Origin: Panopea generosa | Lineage: Eukaryota > Mollusca > Bivalvia > Adapedonta > Hiatellidae | Direction of reading: 5' to 3' | Assembly: GCA_029582155.1 (NCBI GenBank) | Contig: CM055896.1 | Location: 25,635,184 to 25,699,183 of the forward strand | DNA: 64,000 nt | Shown: positions 42,891 to 54,719 of the stretch, piece after piece | Layout: each line of letters starts with the position of its first letter | Position numbering within the stretch: the first letter of the stretch is position 1 | Notes under the pieces: generated by a model | What the model was told of the DNA's origin: nothing | Seen by the model: only the letters and a program-made list of their open reading frames with translations | The model's database searches: none | Position numbers and translations under genes: made by a program

Positions 42891-44835
42891 CAGGGTTTCC
42901 CCAGGAAGTTTTGAAGGCATGTTGCTTAAAATGGGAGGGGTGGGTACGGGAGGTGTCCCCTCCTGTGTTGATTTTTTTTACATTTGACCCTCATGAATGA
43001 TGCATTTTTAAGTATGTGTTTCTATTTAGAATATTACTGCAATAAAATTGAATACAAAGAAATTTAAAGTTTTTTTTAATGGATGACTAGCAAGGAATTA
43101 TATAGAGAAGGAAAGGCAACTGATTGAGATTGTGTGAACGCCTGTGTATTTACACAATATCTCGCAATACCTCGTTTTCAATTATCTTAACTTCCATTCA
43201 AAATTCAAAAAATTCAAAATTCTTGCATTGCAGAGAGATATTTTCACCAAAACAATACCATTCCCAGAAATTTGTGTTAAAAATTGCTGTAACACTTTTG
43301 ATTACAAAATATCTCTACTGCAGTTAAAATAACAACAAGTTAATTATGATAAATTTTCCTTCAAGCTTCAATATCTAGCCAAATAATTAATTCTTTGTGT
43401 GCTATTTCATAAACATTTAATCTGGAGATATATCCTGCATAAACGGTACCACAGTAACCAAATTTTGACCGTCACCACATCTGGGTATTTCTAATGAACG
43501 AAAACGGTTTAATCTTTGTTAAAAATTGAAACTGTTTTAAGTGGGGATTTTATTTGTTGAAATAAGATGCTGAGAAACCGGGTGTATCCAACAAACTATT
43601 ACAGTGCTCCAAGAATAGGATAGCCCGATGCCCGGGGCTTGTCAAATCTGGATCCGGGCATGTGCCTTTTTCAAAAATCGAACAAGCTAGTTTTCACAAT
43701 AAACAGGTCTGCAAATATCTCTATTCGAAACGACACAGGTCACTGCTGTTTAAAGACAGTAACTAATCAGTATAAACAATTGACCCCTGTGGTGTTTATC
43801 ATACCACACGTCCGATAATGCGACTTTGGTAAACCTCTCATGCATATTCATTTATCTATTTTAATTCCTCTAATGTGATTGGTGGATAGCTTTGAATATA
43901 AAGTTATCTATTTTTAATAACCGCTCTGATTGGTCGGATATCTACGCCCAAGGTAAACATGTTTCTTACCACCTACCCGAGCAAAGACTAAAAAAAAAAT
44001 AAAAGACGACGTAATTCGCGGGTGTTTCTCAAATTCTCCATTATGAAGAGTATAAAATTACCTCCCTTTGCTAAAATGGTAACGATTTCAAAAAATCTGG
44101 TAATGTTTTTGCAGATAATTTGCGATCGATCACGTTATGTAAAATGTCAGCGTTAGGTTCTGTTAATTTTATAAATATTTCGTAGATTTACAATAATTGG
44201 AACTGTATGTATATAAATTTTCTTCTGTGAAAACGTGAGAGTTGATATTGAAATTGAGTTTACGGTTAAGAAAAATGTGGGTGGGGTATTATAGTAATAA
44301 ACATTGCTTTTTGGTTGTGTAGTTTCAGCATGTATTTTTTTGGCATTTTTTTTTTAAATATTTGAAATATAGTTGACTAGTTGTACTTTCTAGATATTTG
44401 AAGGCTATCATAGACTGCATTCATTTATCATATTGCCAAGTTCTCTTGGATAGATTGAATAGCTTTGTAGGCTTGGCATTGCCATTATTGTATGTTGTGA
44501 CAGCAATAATTAGAAAACATGAGAAAGATATTTAAAATAATGTTTTAAATATACTCCTGCTCCCACACTGCCGCTGAATAGACAGAACAGAAATGATAGT
44601 CAATAAAGAACAATTCGTTGGCTCAGCGCAAAACCCCAGTAACTGCATTTTTCTTACTTTTCAGGAGAGACAAAAAACTGATTATATCAATTACTAGTTA
44701 AAAGACTTAAGTTTAATCTTATTATTAAGCATATTCATTAAAAACAGTTCTTCACATTTGTATCTTGTATAAAAAAAAATATTAACAAAGTATTAAAAGT
44801 AATCTGAAAAATTAAGTTGGAAATTTGCGTTGAAA

Positions 44836-44965
44836 AACTCGGCGCAAAACTCCAGTTACAGCACTTACTGATTTTTTGCTCTGAAATATATTTGTGCAAA
44901 ACTCCAGTAAGTGCATTTACTGGTTTTTTGCTCTTAAATTTATTTGTGCAAAACATCAGTATTTA
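44836..44965. repeat. Subterminal GCAAAACTCCAGTAA inverted motifs
   Basis: GCAAAACTCCAGTAAGTGCA and TTTACTGGTTTTTTGC (44892-44930) form a hairpin. Related motifs occur at 44836-44875 and 44946-44965, and in reverse at 49640-49700. They repeat the inner part of the TIR (CGCAAAACCCCAGTAACTG), so they may be binding sites for the mobilising protein. Confidence 0.5.
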
Positions 44966-46101
44966 CTCTAAAAGGTATATTGTACAATTAAAATGGCCAA
45001 AGATTTACTAAACAGTACAACTAGTATAATAACATTAGTTTAATGGAAAAAAGAGTTTATTTGACTTTTACAATAGACAATATTTATTCAAACACTATTT
45101 TATTCAAAAGTAATTCTGGCCTCTGGCCCATAATACAAATATACATAGTAAACATGCACATAACAACTGACTTGCTATATTACTAATAGTAACTGCTTCT
45201 TATAAAATTAATTTTGTTTTTTTATTAGTTTTTAAATTAAAAAATCAAATAATATTAAAATGAAACATTTCTTTTCTTACACTGATATTTATTAAGCTTC
45301 ACAATAGGCATGAATAGAAAGTTCTGTGGAATTATAAACTGTTTTAAAACCATAAACAGAATGATTCATATTTCTCTTTTATAAACACTATTTCTGTACT
45401 TCATATCGCAATTAAAAAAAAAATTCTTAACATTATTTGAGCAGTATCTATCAATTATAATCTTTAGTAATTTAAAAAAAAAAATGCAAAAAATTTCATC
45501 TATTAGCAGTGACTTTTATCTAAAAATGTGTTGCTTTGAGTCATCGTATTACAAATAACGTGTCGTTTTTCATTAATTAAATAACAATAGAAGTCATTCA
45601 ACATTAATAGTAACTATAACTATATTTGCCAGTTATGCTAAAAATGAATAATAAATTAACGGACAAGTTGGCTGCTTTGTTACCATTAATAAACAAACAG
45701 TATTTCTTTGAAACCTTCCTTTTACTATTGGTCTTATTTAGAATTGGTTGTTCTAGAATTGTTCGAGACATATAGTCTCTTTGGCGATCAATATTACCAA
45801 GGTCCCAGAAATCATTGAATAAAGTTTCCCTTTGGTTTTCTGTAATATGAAGTTGACATTTCTTTTACAAAGCAATCAACAACCTTTTTTAACTGATTTA
45901 GCATATTTATTCACCCCATAATGACTTGTATAGCTGAGACCTCTGTTTCTTTTATTTTTTATAATATTTCTTTTCCAGTTAGATTCCTGTTTCTTTTTTT
46001 CTCCCCCTACTTTGATTTCCTACATTTAAGACATTTCCCATTTGACATTCATTAGAGGGGCTATTGAGTTCAGAGGTGTGAGGGATTAAATTCCTAACGG
46101 G

Positions 46102-49100
46102 TCATGCAAAGTAAATCAATGGTCTGTCATCATAATCATCAACTGTATTCTCACTCATTTCTATATTACAACTCTTATCACAAGTACCATTTATTTTACT
46201 ATTCATCTCAGTAGAATTCCTTCTATTACTAACATTTTTACCTGACTTGCCACCACTACCGCTATTCATATCACTACCATAGCCTCTATCACCAATCTTA
46301 GTTCCATCCCCTCTTTCACCACACTTACCCCAACTACCACTATTCCTCTCACTATCATCGCCTCTTATCACTAGACTCACCAACACTACCACTTTTCATC
46401 TCACTACCATCGCCTCTATCACCAATCTTAGTTCCATCCCCTCTTTCACCACACTTATCCCAACTACCACTATTCCTCTCACTATCATCGCCTCTTATCA
46501 CTAGACTCACCAACACTACCACTTTTCATCTCACTACCATCGCCTCTATCACTAATCTTACTACTATCCCTTCTATCACCAGACTTACCACCACTACCAC
46601 TATTCATCTAACTACCATCGCCTCTATCACCAGACTTACCACCACTTTCACTATTCATCTTACTACCATCGCATCTATCACCAGACTTACCACCACTACC
46701 ACTATTCATCTTACTACCATTGCCTCTATCACCAGACTTACCACCACTATTACTATTCATCTTACTACCATCGCCTCTATCACCATACTTACCACCACTA
46801 TCACTATTCATCTTACTACCATCGTCTCTATCACCAGACTACTAACACGACCATTATTCATTTCATTGCAATCGATTCTATCATCAGACTTACCACCACT
46901 ATCACTATTCATCTCATTACCATCCACTCTTTCACCAGACTTACCACCACTACCACTATAATAATTCATCTCACTATCATCACCTCTATCACCAATCTCA
47001 CTACCATCCATTCTTTCACTAGATTTACCACCACAACCACTAGAATAATTCATCTCACTACCATCGCCTCAATCCCCAATGTCATTACCATCCCTTGTAT
47101 CACCAGACTTACAATCACTACCACTATAATAATTCATCTCACTACCATCCATTCTTTCACCAGACTTATCACCACTACCACTATAATAATTCATCTCACT
47201 ATCATCACCTCTATCACCAATCTCACTATCATCCACTGTATCACCAGACTTACAATCACTACCACTATAATAATTCATCTCATTACCATCCATTCTTTCA
47301 CCAGACTTGTCACCACTACCACTATAATAATTCATCTCACTATCATCACCTCTATCACTAATCTCACTACCATCCACTGTATCACCAGACTTACAAACAC
47401 TACCACTATAATAATTCATCTCACTACCATCCATTCTTTCACCAGACTTACCACCACTACCACTATAATAATTCATCTCACTATCATCGCCTCTATCACC
47501 AATCTCACTACCATCCATTTTTTCACTAGATTTACCACCACTACCACTATAATAATTCATCTCACTATCATCGCCTCTATCACCAATCTCACTACCATCC
47601 ATTCTTTCACCAGACTTGTCACCACTACCACTATAATAGTTCATCTCACTATCATCGCCTCAATCCCCAATCTCACTACCATCCCCTGTATCACCAGACT
47701 TGTCACAACTATCGCTATAAAAGTTCATCTCACTATCATCGTCTCTATCACCAATCTCACTACCATCCCCTGTATCACCAGACTTGTCACCACTACCACT
47801 ATAATAATTTATCTCCCTACCATTACCTCTATCACCAATCTCACTACCATCCCCTCTATCACCAGACTTACAAACACTACCACTATAATAATTCATCTCA
47901 CTACCATCACCTCTATCACTAATCTCACTACCATCCTCTTTATCACCAGACTTGTCACCACTACCACTTTAATAATTCATTTCACTACCATCGCCTCAAT
48001 CCCCAATCTCACTACCATCCCCTGTATCACCAGACTTGTCACAACTATCGCTATAAAAGTTCATCTCACTATCATCGTCTCTATCACCAATCTCACTACC
48101 ATCCCCTGTATCACCAGACTTGTCACCACTACCACTATAATAATTTATCTCCCTACCATTACCTCTATCACCAATCTCACTACCATCCCCTCTATCACCA
48201 GACTTGCAAACACTACCACTATAATAATTCATCTCACTACCATCGCCTCTATCACTAATCTCACTGCCATCCTCTCTATCACCAGACTTACCAACACTAC
48301 CACTATAATAATTCATCTCACTATCATCATATCTATCACTAATCTCACTGCCATCCCCTCTATCAACAGACTAACCAACACTACAACTATAATAATTCAT
48401 CTTGCTACCATCGCCTCTATCACCAATCTCTCTACCATCCCCTCTATCACCAGACTTACCAACACTACCACTATAATAATTCATCTCACTATCATCGCCT
48501 CTATCACTAATCTCACTGCCATCCCCTCTATCACCAGACTTACCAACACTACCACTTTAATAATTCATCTCACTATCATCGCCTCTATCCCCAATCTCAC
48601 TACCATCCTCTCTATCACCAGACTTACCACCACTACCACTATAATAATTCATCTCACTACAATTGCCTCTACCATCAATCTCACTACCATCCCCTCTATT
48701 ACCAGACTGACCAACACTACCACTATAATAATTCATCTCACTACAATTGCCTCTATCACTAATCTCACTGCCATCCTCTCTATCACCAGACTTACCAACA
48801 CTACCACTTTAATAATTCATCTCACTATCATCGCCTCTATCCCCAATCTCACTACCATCCTCTCTATCACCAGACTTACCACCACTACCACTATAATAAT
48901 TCATCTCACTACAATTGCCTCTACCATCAATCTCACTACCATCCCCTCTATTACCAGACTGACCAACACTACCACTATAATAATTCATCTCACTACAATT
49001 GCCTCTATCATCAATCTCACTACCATCCCCTCTATCACCAGACTGACCAACACTACCACTATAATAATTCATCTCACTATCATCACCTCTATCCCCAATC

Positions 49101-49543
49101 TCACTACCATCCTCTCTATCACCAGACTTACCACCACTACCACTATAATAATTCATCTCACTACAATTGCCTCTACCATCAATCTCACTACCATCCCCTC
49201 TATTACCAGACTGACCAACACTACCACTATAATAATTCATCTCACTACAATTGCCTCTATCACCAATCTCTCTACCATCCTCTCTATCACCAGACTTACC
49301 ACCACTACCACTGTAATAATTAATATCACTATCATCGCCTCTATCACTAATCTCACTACCATCCTCTCTATCACCAGACTTACCAACACTACCACTACAA
49401 TAATTCATCTCACTATCATCGCCTCTATCACTAATCTCACTACCATCCTCTATTTCAGAAGTAGAAAAATCTGTTATATTTATATCTATAGAATTTAAAA
49501 ACATGCTGCTGTCATTCAGATCCAGATATTTTTTTTGTTTTCT
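46102..49543 (-). pseudogene. Ser/Gly/Asp-rich minisatellite protein, interrupted
   Basis: The acceptor CTCTCCCTAG at 49542-49551 leads into KQKKYLDLNDSSMFLNSIDI then NITDFSTSEIEDGSE. About 40 units follow of a 28-residue motif, e.g. MNYYSGSGGKSGERMDGSE then IGDRGDDSE. A shorter 17-residue unit (MNSDSGGKYGDRGDGSK) is used in 46560-46850. The unique end is NVSNRRNSTEMNSKINGTCD, then DDYDDRPLIYFA and a stop at 46102. From 49561 to about 46808 one frame is kept, interrupted by point-mutation stops (AGA to TGA; TAT to TAA); two frameshifts follow near 46808 and between 46392 and 46608. No signal peptide is visible in this exon. Function unknown. Confidence 0.6.
46135..49460. repeat. 84-bp minisatellite array, about 3.3 kb
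   Basis: The plus-strand unit holds CTATCACCAGACTTACCACC, ACTACCACTATAATAATTCA, TCTCACTATCATCGCCTCTA and TCACCAATCTCACTACCATC. Units are multiples of 3. Higher-order blocks recur: 47660-47966 and 47996-48240 are near copies, as are the stretches around 48545 and 48808. Large arrays like this may be collapsed or mis-sized in an assembly. Confidence 0.9.
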
Positions 49544-51601
49544 AGGGAGAGGGAGTGTCAATAAAAAATTATAGTGCAGGAATTTATAAAATCAACGATA
49601 ATACTGGCTTTTTGCATTATTGATTTTTTGTATTGTACTTTAAAAACTTTGTGCAAAAACTCAGTAAGTGCAGTTACTGGGGTTTTGCGCTGAGAAAAAT
49701 CATGAATGCAGTTACTGGATTATGCTATTTTTTGAATTAAAACATTAAAAAAAAAATTTCAACCACCATATTTTGATAGGAGGTGTAACTTACCTTTATA
49801 TACCAAATTATTGAAAAAAATCATTTTGGGATAAATGTCAGTTACTGGGGTTTTGCGCCGAGCCAACGAATTGATTGATTGATTGATTGAATATTTAGCA
49901 TCTTTTTTAAGCTAATAAAGAACAAAGATTAAATACAACATACTGATAGAGACATAGTCAGTTTTCCCGAAATTCTCTCACTTCTCCCAGTCTTATTCAA
50001 ACTCTAAAACTTGTGATTTAGACATGCATAATGTTATGGGGAGCTTACCCTACATAAAATGAATACATTTAAGTCTCTGTTTACATATTTCATATTATAC
50101 CACAAGGTGTATTGGTAATAAAAATCTGGGCATGTGAACCGTTGATGAGGGCAAGTTATTTTTCAGCCAGGGCAAGTAGATTTTTTCAAGTCTACTTGCC
50201 CTGGGCTAGTCCCAAATTTTTTTTTCTTGGAGCACTGCATTAATGTGCATTTCAAATATATGTATCTATCCTATATAAGAATATTATTGCCATAAAAAAA
50301 TATAGTAAACGAGTGTTAATAAATGGACACTTTTTCATATTTCAAAGTTAATAAAATTGAGAAGTTTGCATTTTTAATGTTTGATTCTGTAATTTTCATT
50401 AGGTGTCAGTGTATTTCCAAATGAATATAAATTTTATAAAAGGAAACATTAATAGTTAAGTCTTGAACATCCCTAATAAACCGATGCACCGATTTTTTAG
50501 GATCCAACTTTTGAAGGTGCCGACTTTTAGACCAGGTTTCTCAAATTTGTTAACATCCAGTAGGCAACATCCAGGTGTTTTTTCTTCAATTTATGTACAA
50601 AATAAACCATTTTAAGTGGGGATTTTATTCAAGTTTTGTTGAAATAAGATGCTGAGAAAACGCTTCATGATTTCATTGTTTTGCTTACTTGCATAAAGCC
50701 CTTACTATACACTGCGATCTATTTCTAATTGTCTTGATCTGAGAATGGTCGTGACACACTTTATTAAGTGTTTTGTTTCGATTGATTGCATAAATACTAC
50801 ATAGACTTCACATGATTGGGAGGTTAATGAATCAAATGAAAGGTAATGCAGACACCTTGGTCAGTAGTCGATATTAAATTTTGTGAAAAACAATCTCGGA
50901 TGAAGAAATTTCACAGGACACCGCATTCAATATTGGGGCGGATTAACCTTCAAATTACTCATTCTGATTGGCTTAACTGTACACACCTCCAGTTCACACT
51001 TGCTAGTGATTGACAAGTCTGTGAAATAGGTTAATTGATCACGGGGTCACTTGTTTAATTACTGATGGGCTTGTGTAATGGGATTATCTAACGGTAGTCG
51101 CAACGGGTGGGAAGGCATGTCTGGCTGCTTGAGGGATGTCGCTAATCAACCAAATCTTTTGAAGGGATGTTGCATGCGACATGCGTTATGACTCTGGGGG
51201 AAACCCTGCTGATGTTTCAGACTAGCCATGCAATTTCATGTTGTTCTTATTTTTTTTACATAAAGGCAGAGCTACATATAAGAGGCGTTTAGGCGTAAAA
51301 ACAAATAAATATTGCATAAAAACGTTTGAACTTTGAAACAGGGCATAAAAAAATGCTTTGCAATTAAAAACAGGGAGTTATAAAACAAATTGCAAATTCC
51401 GACGTACATTGTTTTGATGGATAACGCTGTTCGGTAATTTTTTACCTCAACACCGCCCGGTCCCGTAATATTTAGTACTTGTGATATTCACAAGTGTCGC
51501 GGTTACCTCCCTTTTCATAAGAGGTTTGTTAAAGTCAAAAGTAGATATAATCAGTTAACTCCTGTTGTATTGAAAACAGCCGAAATTCGGCACGTCTGAA
51601 A

Positions 51602-54287
51602 ATGGCGAGTTACAGAGCTTCACGCTCTAAAAGAGGTAGAGTTTTAAAACTAAATTATGACACAAGTACGCCGTCTATGATAAATTTTGAAACACAACCA
51701 TCTGTTTTCATTGCTCCTGAAACAATCGCAAGTCCTGTTATTAATGACATAATAGACCATTCATTGAACGGTTTTAATCGAAGAGTAAAAAACATACGGG
51801 TGCGACTATTTTGGGAAAGTGTTACGATCATGGAAAAATGATTACCCATGGCTATTAGTTGAAGGTGATGGACTTGAAATGTGTTTCAAATGTAGTGTTT
51901 GTTTAAAAATGCAATGTAGCAAGCACATGGGCTAGAGAAGATTCTAGTAACATACAGAAAAATAGTATCTATTAACATAGTACTGCCAAGGAACATAAAT
52001 CAGCTGAAGAAAGGCTTGCCTCAGAGAAGTTGGGACCTGTTAGTGATGATTATATAGTCAGATAATGTTGACATTGTAGATAGTTGTGGACTTGACAATG
52101 ATGATATCAGTTTGTTCCGCACTGTGTATTATGTTGCCCGTGAAGAACTACCTTTAACAAAGGTATATGGTTTACTTGAATTGCAAAGTTTGAACGCTGC
52201 AAATTTGACATATAAGAAAATCAGCTGGGATACTATCTCTGATATCCAGTCATGTATTTATACAATTATACAAAGAGATCATCTCTCTTGACATTATTGA
52301 ATCAGATGTATATGCAATTATGCTTGATACAACTATTCATAAGCACTTGTCAGTTTGTGTAAGATATTTGAAGCAAGGTGAAGCTGTGACCAAATTTTTG
52401 TGTAACATCCCAATTAAAGGGATTATATTGGCATATAACCATCAATTCCCTGTCCTAAATACACACGCCCAGCTTGAAGATACACTTATAACTTATAAAT
52501 ATATTCACGTCTAAAGTGTGTAATTGCATAACCTCTTTATTACAAACATCGGGTTGCTGAAGCCACGTTTTTGTTTACATTTGCCATTTTCAACGAACCA
52601 CTTTCGGGTTACAAAACAATCATCGGATAACATCATGAAGACTTGATCCCGATCTCATTTTCGAGGCTTTGTTCGGGAAGTTTACGGAGTTCAATGTAAA
52701 CATTGTGCAATATTTTATTGCGGGACGTATTAAAATTTTGACAAATATTCAGTTACTGTTTATTTGTTAACTTTTAAGTAAATAAAGGTTATACGTCAAT
52801 GCATAAGCATTATTTTGTGCACACTGCATACAGAGAAAGTCTGGATTAACAGCGTGTTTGTGTTACTTGCCAATATACTCCCTTTAAAGATGGAAAGGCA
52901 CATACTATTGTACACGAAGTGCTTGGTTGTTTGAGTAAAGTTGATCTTGACCCCCGATAAGGTTGTTTCTCTTGCCACTGATGGTACAGCTACTATGACA
53001 CAGAGGAAAACAGGTATAGGAGTTCAGTTGAAGTCTAAATATGCACCGTTCTCAGTGCAAACCCATTGTATTACCCACAGATTAAATCTAGCAGTGACTG
53101 ATTCAATAAAAACAAACAAGACACTTCAGAAACTCAGAGCAAATTTTAATTCTCTGTACATTTTCATGAGCAGTTCAAGTTTGAGGGTTGAAAAGCTTAA
53201 AGCAATTCAAACTTCGTTAGGTGAGGCTGATCTAACAATTCAAGAGCCACATGGAATAAGATGGTTAGGTCTAAAGATTGCACTGGAAGCTGTCTATGAA
53301 AGCTATAATTCTGTGTTTGCAACATTGTCAAGTTTTGCTGAAAACTCTGCTGTTGCAAAAGGTCTGCTCAATTATTTCTCCGCATATAAGACAGTAGTAT
53401 TCGTAGCTTTGATGATGGAAGTGCATGAGGCTCTTGGTATTCTGAGCAAACAGCTGCAGAAGCAAAGTCTTGTGTTTAGTGAAATCCAACCCTTAATGGA
53501 TGGAACTTTGACTCAGCTTGAATTCTTTGCGTCCCATGATGGCAAAGCATTAGCCTCTGTGAGACACTGTATTGAAATAAGAGATGAAGAGTCTGGCAAG
53601 TCAGCGTACTTGAAGGGGGATAAACTCAAGAGGTATTCAGATAATACTGAGGAAGAATTAGTGTCTTTAAAGAAAGAGTATGTAACCGTCCTGCAGAAAA
53701 ACATTAGACACAGATTTAAGAAAGAAGCTAGTGAAATCTTCAAAGACATGAGTCTCTTAATAGTGCCTGGAGTAGTGACTTCATCAGATTACAAAGAATC
53801 TCAGATTGCACTTGAAGCTATAGGGTCATTATATGTAGAGGATAAAGAGGTGAAAGTTGTCTAAGGTGATATTCAAGAAGGTGTACATGAAGAAAGAAAA
53901 GATGTAAAGAGCCTTCTAGACAAAGACAAGTTGATTCAGGAATGGCCAAGGATGAAAGGGATCGTGTTAGGATCCTAGAAAAATCTGTCAATGGCAAGTC
54001 TGTGCAAAAGGATAATCAATTTACATCAAGATGTACCAGAATTTCTGAAACTATGCAATATAGCCCTCTGTTACTCAGTAACCAGTGATGAATGTGAAAG
54101 AACATTCAGCACACAGAATAGATTAAAAAGCAAGTACCATAGTTCATTGAAAGATGAAAATGTGGACATTTTAAGTCTAATTGTAATGAGTAACATTGAT
54201 GTGTCCACTTTTAATGCCACAAGGGCAGTGAGGTTGTGGCATAGTAAGAAAAGTAGGAGGAAGGGTCGACTAACACAAGACTTCTAA
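51602..54287 (+). pseudogene. ZNF862/hAT-like transposase, disrupted
   Basis: It starts MASYRASRSKRGRVLKLNYD. Remnants of a zinc-finger region follow (GLEMCFKCSVCLKM at about 51867; AKEHKSAEERLASEKLG at about 51980). Then EELPLTKVYGLLELQSLNAA, IIESDVYAIMLDTTI-like text and VRYLKQGEAVTKFLCNIPIK (52320-52417). After the insert the long frame 52941-53864 has PDKVVSLATDGTATMTQRKT, THCITHRLNLAVTDS, EPHGIRWLGLKIALEAVYES. The C-terminal piece 53991-54287 has LCNIALCYSVTSDECERTFS and TQNRLKSKY, the hAT dimerisation signature. At least four breaks (near 51841, 52040, 52270, 53864-53990) make it inactive; some could be introns. Confidence 0.8.
52414..52887. mobile_element. TTAA-flanked MITE inside the transposase gene
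   Basis: The left end AGGGATTATATTGGCA (52418) and the reverse complement of the right end, AGGGAGTATATTGGCA (52883), form a 16-bp TIR with one mismatch. TTAA occurs at 52414-52417 and 52884-52887. Removing it with one TTAA rejoins the transposase frame as IPIK and DGKAHTIVHEVL. The TIR and TTAA target fit Kolobok or piggyBac-type elements. No coding capacity. Confidence 0.8.
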
Positions 54288-54719
54288 CCCAGAGTGAAGA
54301 AATCATCAACAGTCTGTGGTTCAATTTGTGAAAAATAAAGAAACCCATATGTGTTGCTAACAGTTAACAGTTATTTACAAGTTAAATGTTGTTGTTCAGT
54401 GTTTAACATAATGAATCACCAGCACAGGAAGTGCTCCAATGTACATTAAGGATCAGCACAGGGAGTGCTCAAATTTTCATTTGAAGAATTCTGTAACACA
54501 GGAAGTATTTTATTCACAGTTATTATCATTAACACTTGAAACATTGCAGTGGATTAAAAGTAATATTTGAGTTTGATAACAATGTTTAATGGTAATACTA
54601 ATTGAAAATTGCAAAATACTAATTGATGTGAGAATCTGGTTGCATAAATACAATTTGAAATTAAAAATAGGGAGTAAAGTACTATTTTGGTCAAATCCTT
54701 ATCTGTAGCTCTGTAAAGG

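Larger units (their letters stand above)
44614..49913 (-). mobile_element. Inner 5.3-kb TIR element carrying a coding minisatellite
   Basis: The left end TTCGTTGGCTCAGCGCAAAA then CCCCAGTAACTG matches, in reverse, the right-hand copy at 49839-49870 with one mismatch in about 32 bp. The insertion is proved by the empty site at 56585 (GTCAATAAAGAACAAAGATT). AATAAAGAACAA occurs at 44602-44613 and again at 49914-49925. Between the right TIR and the duplicate lies a 43-bp extra segment of (TTGA)n plus ATATTTAGCATCTTTTTTAA. Copies of GCGCAAAACTCCAGTAA-like motif cluster near both ends (44828-44965; 49640-49700), some as hairpins. Confidence 0.75.
43602..50237. mobile_element. Middle TIR element CAGTGCTCCAAGAA, copy 1
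   Basis: It begins CAGTGCTCCAAGAATAGG and ends TTCTTGGAGCACTG. Without the inner insertion (44614-49913) it is about 1.3 kb and matches 55663-56915 throughout (ATAGCCCGATGCCCGGGGCT, TGATTGGTGGATAGCTTTGA, GTCAATAAAGAACAA, CTTGCCC.GGGCTAGTCCC). The reverse-oriented sibling around 4690 (CAACTATCCATTAATGTGCA in reverse) shows the empty site. Flanking CTATTA and CATTAA are compatible with a short 5-6 bp duplication. Non-coding. Confidence 0.75.
42891..51208 (-). mobile_element. Outer TIR element CAGGGTTTCCCC, interrupted by nested insertions
   Basis: The left end CAGGGTTTCCCCAGG and right end CTGGGGGAAACCCTG form a 15-bp TIR. The uninterrupted part (42891-43601 plus 50238-51208, about 1.7 kb) matches in reverse 62369-64000 and 2955-4790. 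No clear target duplication; the flanks are TATATT and CTGATG. No transposase frame was seen in the parts not contributed by insertions. Confidence 0.75.
51261..54719 (+). mobile_element. ZNF862-like DNA transposon, nearly complete, 6-bp TSD
   Basis: The element is 51267-54713 (3447 bp). The left end CAGAGCTACATATAAG and the reverse complement of the right end, CAGAGCTACAGATAAG, form a 16-bp TIR with one mismatch. TAAAGG flanks both sides (51261-51266 and 54714-54719). It carries one plus-strand transposase gene (51602-54287), degraded by stops and frameshifts and split by a TTAA-flanked miniature element. A 6-bp duplication is also seen at the related element 8609-10664. Confidence 0.8.

Noticed and set aside
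47095-47361. Plus-strand His/Tyr-rich frame
   Set aside because: Antisense reading of the minisatellite; the minus strand is the one with unique flanking coding ends and a splice acceptor.
46102-49543. CRISPR-like array
   Set aside because: Units are contiguous 84-bp minisatellite repeats without unique spacers, in a eukaryotic intron.
42891-51208. A target duplication for the outer CAGGGTTTCCCC element
   Set aside because: TATATT on the left and CTGATG on the right do not match; either end may have been altered, so none is claimed.
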